This document shows, one piece after another, positions 57,932-64,000 of a stretch of DNA of 64,000 nt; position 1 is the stretch's first letter; each line of letters starts with the position of its first letter. This stretch comes from Acinetobacter calcoaceticus DSM 30006 = CIP 81.8 (GTDB lineage: Bacteria > Pseudomonadota > Gammaproteobacteria > Pseudomonadales > Moraxellaceae): positions 1,798,145 through 1,862,144 of the forward strand of contig NZ_KB849780.1 of assembly GCF_000368965.1 (NCBI RefSeq), in the 5' to 3' direction. The notes beneath the pieces were generated by a model. The model did not search any database. It was not told where the DNA came from and was given only the letters and a program-made list of their open reading frames with translations. The position numbers and the translations under genes were made by a program.

Positions 57932-58825
57932 ATGAAGCAGCTTCTTGCATGGACCATCCGTACCACGCTACGTCCAGCTTTATCCCCAAAAACACCACTA
58001 AAACTACAACGTTTTTGTAGCGATGCAGCCAGTGCTATTGTGCTTGGGCCACGTGCTTATAAAACAAAAAAGCAAATAATTGCTCAAGTGCCGACAGTTC
58101 ATATTCAGCCCAAAACGACTAAGTCAGGGCTGGGTATCTTGTATTTACATGGCGGTGGCTATGTGGTTGGTAGTTCAAAAAGTCATACCAAGCTTGCCGC
58201 TCAAATCGGACATGCAGCTCAAGCTCAAGTCTGGTTACCTGAATATCGCCTTGCTCCTGAGCACTCAAGCCCCGCTGCTATTGAAGATGTCATTGCAGTT
58301 TATAAAGCTCTACTTGCCCAAGGACAAGACCCGAAAAAACTCGTGTTTGTCGGAGATTCTGCGGGTGGCGGACTCAGTTTAAGCACCGCAATTGCTATTC
58401 GGGATGCAGGATTGCCGCTACCAGCAGCATTGGTTTTACTTTCACCATGGGTTGATTTAAGCCTCTCTGGAAACAGTATGAAAACCCACGCAGCTCAAGA
58501 TGCAATGCTGTCTGAAGACTGGTTAGCGTGGTGTGCAAAAAACTATTGCGCGCAAAAGTCAGTAACCGATCCAGCCTGTTCCCCACTCTATGCTGTCTTA
58601 ACTGGATTACCACCTATTTTGATTCATGTCGGTACAGAAGAAGTTCTATTAGATGATGCAAAACGTCTTGCTGAACAAGCTGGAAAATACGGCATTCCGA
58701 CGAACTTTAGGATTTATGACCAAGTCGGACATGTTTTTCAGTTCCACGCGGGTATACTAAAAGAATCTAATGACTCGATTGAGCGCATTGGGCAATTCAT
58801 TGATAAATATACACAGTCAATATAA
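57932..58825 (+). CDS. Alpha/beta hydrolase, hormone-sensitive-lipase family (LipR-like)
   Basis: 297 residues. The oxyanion motif HGGGYVVGS (about 74-82) and nucleophile motif GDSAGGGLS (Ser about 144) are diagnostic of the HSL esterase family. The acid lies in VGTEEVLLDDA (about 241-251) and the His in VGHVFQFH (about 270). It would hydrolyse the ester or lactone made by the neighbouring BVMO. It starts 75 nt after the SDR stop and is followed 29 nt later by the GMC oxidoreductase gene. Confidence 0.9.
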   Translation: MKQLLAWTIRTTLRPALSPKTPLKLQRFCSDAASAIVLGPRAYKTKKQIIAQVPTVHIQPKTTKSGLGILYLHGGGYVVGSSKSHTKLAAQIGHAAQAQVWLPEYRLAPEHSSPAAIEDVIAVYKALLAQGQDPKKLVFVGDSAGGGLSLSTAIAIRDAGLPLPAALVLLSPWVDLSLSGNSMKTHAAQDAMLSEDWLAWCAKNYCAQKSVTDPACSPLYAVLTGLPPILIHVGTEEVLLDDAKRLAEQAGKYGIPTNFRIYDQVGHVFQFHAGILKESNDSIERIGQFIDKYTQSI

Positions 58826-58854
58826 AAAATAATCGCCAGAGAGGAGCCCTCGGC

Positions 58855-60525
58855 ATGACAACAAACAATTATGACTATGATTATCTCATTATTGGTTCAG
58901 GCTTTGGTGGTAGTGTTTCTGCTTGCCGTCTAACCGAAAAAGGTTACTCAGTTGCTGTAATGGAAATGGGGCGTCGCTGGAAAGCCGAAGATTTTGCGAA
59001 AAATAACTGGAATTCCCGCCGCTGGATTTGGCGTCCGGGCATGAAGCTTTTCGGCTATTTCAATATGCGCTTTTTTCGCCATGTCACCATTATTTGCGGG
59101 AATGCCGTAGGTGGAGGCTCAATTACCTATGCCAATACCCTACTCGTTCCACCTGAACATATTTGGGATGAAGGCACATGGGCAGATGCTGCGGACTGGA
59201 AAAATGAAATGCCACAGCACTATGCTGAAGCAGAACGTATGCTTGGGGTGACGGATAATAAAATTTTTGGTCCAGCTGACCATATGCTCAAACAAATGGG
59301 TGAAGCTATCGGCGTGGGTCACACATTTAAACCGACTCGCGTTGCAACGTTCTTCCCACCCGAAGGTGAACAAGGTGGCAAAACCTACCCTGACCCATAT
59401 TTTAACGGTGAAGGTCCAGACCGTGCGACCTGTACCGCATGTGGCGGCTGTATGACAGGTTGTAAACACAACGCAAAAAACACTTTGGATAAAAACTATT
59501 TGTACTTTGCCGAAAAAAATGGTGCCAAGGTTTATGAAGAAACCAAAGTTGTTGATGTTAAACCACTCAATGGCAAAGCAGATGGCAGTGATGGCTATGA
59601 AGTAACCACTGAATGTTCAACCTCATGGTTTAATAAACAGCGTCGTACATGGCGAGTACGCAACGTAATTTTCTCGGCATCTTCTTTGGGTACTCAAGAG
59701 ATGTTGTTCCGCTTAAAGCAGTCTGGTTCTCTGCCAAATATTTCCGATGACTTGGGTAATCGGGTTCGTACCAATGCCGAATCTATTTTAGGGGTTCGCT
59801 TCTTTGGTAAAGATGTCGACATGAGCAAAGGTGTTGCCATTGGTTCAAGTATTTACATCGACCATGACACTCATATTGAAGCAACTCGCTACCAAAACGG
59901 TTCCGATGCAATGGGTCTCATGTGTACTTACATGGCAAAAGGTAAACCGGGTTGGACACGTATCTTCTTTTGGTTATGGGCGTTAATCTGCCATCCATTT
60001 ATTTTTCTACGCATGAGTAATCCGGTTGGTTTTGCGCGTCAAACCTTGATTTTTTTGGTGATGCAAACTGCCGATGCCTCAATTAACATGCGCTTGAAGC
60101 GTAACTGGTTTTGGCCTTTTGGCAAGGTTTTATCTAGTGAAGGTAAAAAGCTACCGGTTTATATTCCACAGGCCAATACATTTACCGAAAAAGTCGCCAA
60201 AATGTTTAATGGCCACCCTATGACGACCATTACCGAAATTTTATTCAATGTGCCTTTTACCGCACACTGTATGGGTGGTTGCGCAATTTCTTCAAGTCCA
60301 GAGCGTGGCGTGGTAGATGGGCAAAACCGTGTATTTAACTATAAAAACTTATATGTTGTAGATGGTTCAATGTTAGGTGCCAATTTAGGTGTTAACCCAA
60401 GTCTCACCATCACAGCTTTAGCAGAACGTGCCATGTCTTATATTCCGGCTAAACATACTTTAGATGAGCAACAAGATCATAGAGCAGATGCAGAAACCGT
60501 AGAGATCATCAAAGCTTCTGCTTAA
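58855..60525 (+). CDS. GMC-family FAD oxidoreductase (cholesterol-oxidase-like)
   Basis: 556 residues. FAD motif YLIIGSGFGGSVSACRL (about 9-25), GNAVGGGSITYANTL, and a Cys-rich segment CTACGGCMTGCKHNAKNTL (about 193-211) that is typical of a subgroup resembling ferredoxin-like clusters. The C-terminal GGCAISSSPERGVVDG and NLGVNPSLTITALAERA follow. Probably oxidises an alcohol to an aldehyde or ketone. Strong AGAGAGGAG Shine-Dalgarno. Last gene of the operon, followed by a terminator. Confidence 0.88.
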   Translation: MTTNNYDYDYLIIGSGFGGSVSACRLTEKGYSVAVMEMGRRWKAEDFAKNNWNSRRWIWRPGMKLFGYFNMRFFRHVTIICGNAVGGGSITYANTLLVPPEHIWDEGTWADAADWKNEMPQHYAEAERMLGVTDNKIFGPADHMLKQMGEAIGVGHTFKPTRVATFFPPEGEQGGKTYPDPYFNGEGPDRATCTACGGCMTGCKHNAKNTLDKNYLYFAEKNGAKVYEETKVVDVKPLNGKADGSDGYEVTTECSTSWFNKQRRTWRVRNVIFSASSLGTQEMLFRLKQSGSLPNISDDLGNRVRTNAESILGVRFFGKDVDMSKGVAIGSSIYIDHDTHIEATRYQNGSDAMGLMCTYMAKGKPGWTRIFFWLWALICHPFIFLRMSNPVGFARQTLIFLVMQTADASINMRLKRNWFWPFGKVLSSEGKKLPVYIPQANTFTEKVAKMFNGHPMTTITEILFNVPFTAHCMGGCAISSSPERGVVDGQNRVFNYKNLYVVDGSMLGANLGVNPSLTITALAERAMSYIPAKHTLDEQQDHRADAETVEIIKASA

Positions 60526-60543
60526 AATAGAAATTTGTTTTAT

Positions 60544-60575
60544 AAAAAAAGCCTATTTTAAAATAGGCTTTTTTT
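60544..60575. terminator. Bidirectional terminator after the GMC oxidoreductase
   Basis: Near-perfect 32-bp palindrome with A- and T-tracts between convergent genes. Confidence 0.93.
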
Positions 60576-60590
60576 ATTTAGCTTTTTAAA

Positions 60591-62789
60591 TTACGAAGCT
60601 ACTGCTTTAGCGCGAGCTGCATGCAATTTTTTATAGCTCTCGATCAGACGTAAATGGCGATCAAGTCCTTCTAGTTTCATGCTTGTTGGTGTTAAACCAT
60701 AGAAACGAACGCTACCATCGACAGAACCTAATACTGCCTCCATTCGTACGTCACCAAACATACGGCGGAAATTAGTAAGGTAATCTTCAAGCTCTAGTTC
60801 TTCATCTAACATCACTTCAAGCACAACGTTCATGCACTGATAGAACAAACCACGCTCAACGGTGTTAGTGTTATATTGCAGGTAAGTTTCGACTAACTCT
60901 TTTGCCTCTTCAAATTGCTGCAAAGCGACGTAAATCAACAATTTCAACTCTAAAATCGTGAGCTGTCCCCAAACTGTATTGTCATCAAATTCAATGCCAA
61001 TGAGCGTGGTGATTTCGGTGTAATCGTCTAGCTCACATTCTTCTAAGCGTTCAACCAACGCCTCAAGTTGTTCATCATCCAAACGATGCAGATTTAGAAT
61101 ATCTTCACGGAATGAAAGTGCCTTATTGGTATTATCCCAAATCAAATCTTCAACGAGATAAATTTCTGAATAATCCGGTACTAAAATACGGCAAGCAGTC
61201 GCACCTAGGTGCTCATAGACTGCCATATAAACTTCTTTGCCCATCTCTTCGAGAATACCGAACAACGTTGCAGCTTCGTCTGCATTCGACTCTTCGCCTT
61301 CTCCAGAAAAATCCCACTCAACAAAGTCATAGTCAGATTTAGAACTAAAGAAACGCCAAGATACCAAACCGCTTGAGTCAATAAAATGCTCAACAAAGTT
61401 ATTCGGCTCAGTCACTGCATTACTTTGGAAAGTCGGTTGTGGTAAATCATTTAAGCCTTCAAAACTACGACCTTGAAGTAATTCAGTCAGACTACGTTCT
61501 AATGCAACCTCAAAACTTGGATGTGCACCAAACGATGCAAAAACACCACCAGTACGCGGGTTCATTAAAGTCACACACATTACAGGGAACTGACCACCTA
61601 ACGATGCATCTTTAACGAGAACAGGAAAGCCTTGTTCTTCTAAACCTTTAATACCAGCAACGATACCTGGATATTTTGCTAATACTTCTTCAGGTACATC
61701 TGGAAGTGCAATTTCACCTTCTAAAATTTCACGTTTTACAGCACGTTCAAAAATTTCTGACAAGCATTGAACTTGAGCTTCCGCCAAAGTGTTACCTGCA
61801 CTCATACCATTACTTAGGTACAAGTTTTCAATTAAATTTGATGGGAAATAGACAACTTCATCGTCAGACTGGCGCACAAAAGGTAGCGAACAAATACCAC
61901 GCTCTACGTTGCCTGAATTGGTGTCATATAAATGCGTACCGAGTAATTCATCATCTGGGTTGTAAATCTCAAGACAATATTCATCTAAGATTTCTTTAGG
62001 TAATTCACCATTTGGGCCCGGTTTAAACCATTTTTCATCTGGATAATGCACAAATTCAGCATTGGCAATCTCTTCACCCCAAAACTGGTCGTTATAGAAG
62101 AAGTTACAGTTTAAACGTTCAATAAACTCGCCTAATGCAGATGCCAAAGCACTTTCTTTAGTTGCACCTTTACCATTGGTAAAACACATCGGAGACTGTG
62201 CATCGCGGATATGTAAAGACCACACATTCGGAACAATATTACGCCAAGATGCGATTTCAATCTTCATGCCCAAATTCGCCAAAATGGCAGACATATTGGC
62301 AATGGTTTCTTCTAGTGGCAGGTCTTTACCCTGAATATAGGTATGGCTTTCTGAAGTTAAGCTTGGCAATAACAATGCTTGCGCATCTGCATCAATACTT
62401 TCAACTTCTTCAATAATAAATTCAGGGCCAGTTTGAATAACTTTTTTAACAGTACAACGGTCGATTGAACGTAAAATCCCTTGGCGATCTTTCTCTGAAA
62501 TATCGGCTGGTAATTCAATCTGAATTTTAAACGTTTGCTTGTAGCGGTTTTCAGGATCAACAATATTATTTTGTGATAAACGAATATTATCGGTTGGGAT
62601 ATCTCGAGCTGCACAATACACTTTTACAAAGTACGCTGCACACAATGCGGAAGATGCTAAAAAATAGTCAAATGGGCCCGGTGCCGAACCGTCACCCTTG
62701 TAGCGAATTGGTTGATCGGCAATTACCGTAAAGTCGTCGAACTTTGCTTCCTGTCGAAGATTGTCGAGATAATTAACCTTGATTTCCAT
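60591..62789 (-). CDS. OsmC-YcaO fusion protein
   Basis: 732 residues. Residues 1-145 form an OsmC-like domain with the two expected Cys (SALCAAYF near 49 and DRCTVKKV near 134). From about 175 to 590 is a YcaO domain with SALASALGEFIERLNCNFFY, NGMSAGNTLAEAQVQCLSEIFERAVK and LTELLQGRS, the ATP-binding Glu-rich segments of the family. The last roughly 140 residues are helical and TPR-like, as in E. coli YcaO. YcaO enzymes activate amide backbones with ATP; E. coli YcaO is linked to RimO-dependent methylthiolation of ribosomal protein S12. The target here is unknown. Confidence 0.88.
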   Translation of the reverse strand: MEIKVNYLDNLRQEAKFDDFTVIADQPIRYKGDGSAPGPFDYFLASSALCAAYFVKVYCAARDIPTDNIRLSQNNIVDPENRYKQTFKIQIELPADISEKDRQGILRSIDRCTVKKVIQTGPEFIIEEVESIDADAQALLLPSLTSESHTYIQGKDLPLEETIANMSAILANLGMKIEIASWRNIVPNVWSLHIRDAQSPMCFTNGKGATKESALASALGEFIERLNCNFFYNDQFWGEEIANAEFVHYPDEKWFKPGPNGELPKEILDEYCLEIYNPDDELLGTHLYDTNSGNVERGICSLPFVRQSDDEVVYFPSNLIENLYLSNGMSAGNTLAEAQVQCLSEIFERAVKREILEGEIALPDVPEEVLAKYPGIVAGIKGLEEQGFPVLVKDASLGGQFPVMCVTLMNPRTGGVFASFGAHPSFEVALERSLTELLQGRSFEGLNDLPQPTFQSNAVTEPNNFVEHFIDSSGLVSWRFFSSKSDYDFVEWDFSGEGEESNADEAATLFGILEEMGKEVYMAVYEHLGATACRILVPDYSEIYLVEDLIWDNTNKALSFREDILNLHRLDDEQLEALVERLEECELDDYTEITTLIGIEFDDNTVWGQLTILELKLLIYVALQQFEEAKELVETYLQYNTNTVERGLFYQCMNVVLEVMLDEELELEDYLTNFRRMFGDVRMEAVLGSVDGSVRFYGLTPTSMKLEGLDRHLRLIESYKKLHAARAKAVAS

Positions 62790-62805
62790 GCTGGCACCTA
62801 AATAT

Positions 62806-62833
62806 TTTTATGTGTCAGCACAGACACATAAAA
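62806..62833 (-). promoter_or_regulatory. Hairpin just upstream of the osmC-ycaO gene
   Basis: Perfect 11-bp stem (62806-62816 with 62823-62833), 6-nt loop, starting 17 nt before the ATG on the minus strand and next to the AGGTG Shine-Dalgarno. Possible operator or translational control hairpin. Confidence 0.5.
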
Positions 62834-62893
62834 TTCTAAATATTGAAATATAAGCCGAATCACAGCGAAGAAATTGACTTAAAAAAATGAGAG

Positions 62894-62935
62894 ATTAAAG
62901 CCATGTGTTTAATGAACGACTCAATTGGCTTTAAT
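62894..62935 (-). terminator. Probable terminator after the porin gene
   Basis: Perfect 10-bp stem (62894-62903 with 62926-62935), 22-nt loop, followed on the minus strand by a T-rich stretch; about 105 nt past the porin stop. Confidence 0.6.
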
Positions 62936-63041
62936 AAGATTGGCGGTATTATAGAGTGATTTTGTGAAGTTGATAACTAAAGTTAAAACATTGATGCTCA
63001 CAATGCTTTAACTTGTCTTTAATTTACTTAAATATTGAGCA

Positions 63042-64000
63042 TTAAAATTTAAAGGTGTAATCAACATTCAACCGTGTTTCATTTGCCGAGTGAAATGTCA
63101 TATTGCTTGGCATATCGTTGCGATAGTGAGAAAAACGAGCTCGCATGCCTAGGCCTTTTAATTTCCCTTCAGGGATTTTATAGCCCAAATCAAACTCCAT
63201 CGACTCTTCTTTAAAACGCTGATCACCATATTGCAGCAAATCAATATCTTCGCCTTTTGCATAGCGGGTCATAAAGCGCAGTCCATTTAATGAAACATCC
63301 CCTAATCGTGCATTTTTAAAGTCATATTCATAACGAATCGAATAGACTTTTTCGTCTTTATTTGAATAATCCGAACTCATAAAATCAAGCACGACCGGAC
63401 TTTCTGTTCCCGACAAAAATGGCAGACCTGTCGAGCCAAACGACTGCATATAGCCCAAAGAAACCGTATGGTTTTGATAGTTCAAACCAAATAAACCACT
63501 TATATGGCGGTTATCGACCTCTCCTATTTTTTTGCTTCCAGTTTCTTCACTATTAAAAAAACGCACGTCACTTAAAAAATTAAGCTGGTCATTTAAAGGC
63601 TGTTTTCCGTTAAAGCCCAAAAATTGTTGCTGGTAAATGTCTTTGAGCTCGGCATGGTAGGCACGTAAACGGTAATCCTTTAACTGATAACTTCCTCCCA
63701 GCGTGTAAAAAGAATCAGTGGTTGCCGCCTTGTCAAAACGACGGTTGATATTGTCAGCTCCAACATCTGTAAAGCGAATTGAATCGCGCTGCCGCACTTC
63801 GTCGACATAAAACCCTTCGAGTTGAAGATTTGGAATTTCATTTGAAACAAAGCGAATACCGCGATACGTCTGTGGGAACAAGCGCGCTGGCGATGAAAAT
63901 ATGGTCGGTAATTGTGGAACTAAATCCCCCACAAAAAGCTCATTTTTTCTAAATTTAGCCTTCCCTGTAATTCCAACTTTTCCATAATAATCGTCACGCG
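63042..64000 (-). CDS. OprD-family outer-membrane porin (5' end beyond window)
   Basis: The frame is open to the window edge, so about 319 C-terminal residues are visible of roughly 400-440. It shows alternating beta-strands with OprD-type turns: RDDYYGKVGITG near the edge, GIRFVSNEIPNLQLEGFYVDEV, FYTLGGSYQLKDYRLRAYHAELKDIY, NGLRFMTRYAKGEDID and the terminal LNVDYTFKF ending in Phe, the BAM-recognition signature. Such porins take up small carboxylates or aromatic compounds; the substrate cannot be told. Confidence 0.9.
   Translation of the reverse strand, partial: RDDYYGKVGITGKAKFRKNELFVGDLVPQLPTIFSSPARLFPQTYRGIRFVSNEIPNLQLEGFYVDEVRQRDSIRFTDVGADNINRRFDKAATTDSFYTLGGSYQLKDYRLRAYHAELKDIYQQQFLGFNGKQPLNDQLNFLSDVRFFNSEETGSKKIGEVDNRHISGLFGLNYQNHTVSLGYMQSFGSTGLPFLSGTESPVVLDFMSSDYSNKDEKVYSIRYEYDFKNARLGDVSLNGLRFMTRYAKGEDIDLLQYGDQRFKEESMEFDLGYKIPEGKLKGLGMRARFSHYRNDMPSNMTFHSANETRLNVDYTFKF

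Overview
The window is chromosomal DNA of an Acinetobacter, most likely of the baumannii/calcoaceticus group. The reasons are the AT-rich composition, an AlkM/AlkR alkane hydroxylase pair, an 84-residue CsrA, a Vfr-like Crp, an OprD-type porin, and the lysC-csrA and hisZ-purA gene orders. It holds about 56 protein genes. I found no tRNA or rRNA gene, no CRISPR array and no intact insertion sequence. One short MITE-like element lies between osmC and crp.

Layout. 1-2.3 kb: alkane 1-monooxygenase alkM (cut by the window edge) and its divergent AraC-type regulator, with a 21-bp-period direct repeat between them. 2.2-11 kb: a methyltransferase, ahpF, an Ala-rich lipoprotein, two GST-like proteins, a large secreted nuclease and trmB. 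11-20 kb: a DUF2520 protein, an OmpA-like protein, pyrB with an inactive dihydroorotase partner, rlmL and a CinA-like amidohydrolase. 20-27 kb: clpB with a clear heat-shock promoter, then a 1302-residue protein that joins a DyP-type peroxidase module to a complete glycyl-radical-enzyme module. That fusion is the most unusual gene here. 27-46 kb: mostly housekeeping (M23 peptidase, OsmC, Crp, M48 protease, purA, hisZ, epd-like, alaS, lysC, csrA, rnhB, cytochrome b561, adenine deaminase and purine permease). 47-49.4 kb: a pirin and a TetR regulator.

49.4-60.5 kb is a catabolic or lipid-modifying island. It contains a PF10118 protein, an SDR and a Baeyer-Villiger-type monooxygenase (BVMO), then a TIGR00027-type methyltransferase. 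Next comes a VirS-like AraC regulator on the opposite strand, followed by a second BVMO, a second SDR, an alpha/beta hydrolase and a GMC oxidoreductase. The right half resembles the mycobacterial virS-mymA-lipR-sadH locus in content and in the divergent regulator. The TetR gene has a palindromic operator at its own start and an identical copy 267 bp away, upstream of the left half. The AraC gene has a 21-bp-spaced direct repeat in its divergent promoter region. The leader of the left half can fold into two back-to-back hairpins.

60.5-64 kb: an OsmC-YcaO fusion protein and the 3' part of an OprD-family porin gene that runs off the window.

Functions are assigned from motifs and family knowledge read by eye; no database search was run. 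Start codons were moved inward where a Shine-Dalgarno sequence or the family length supported it.
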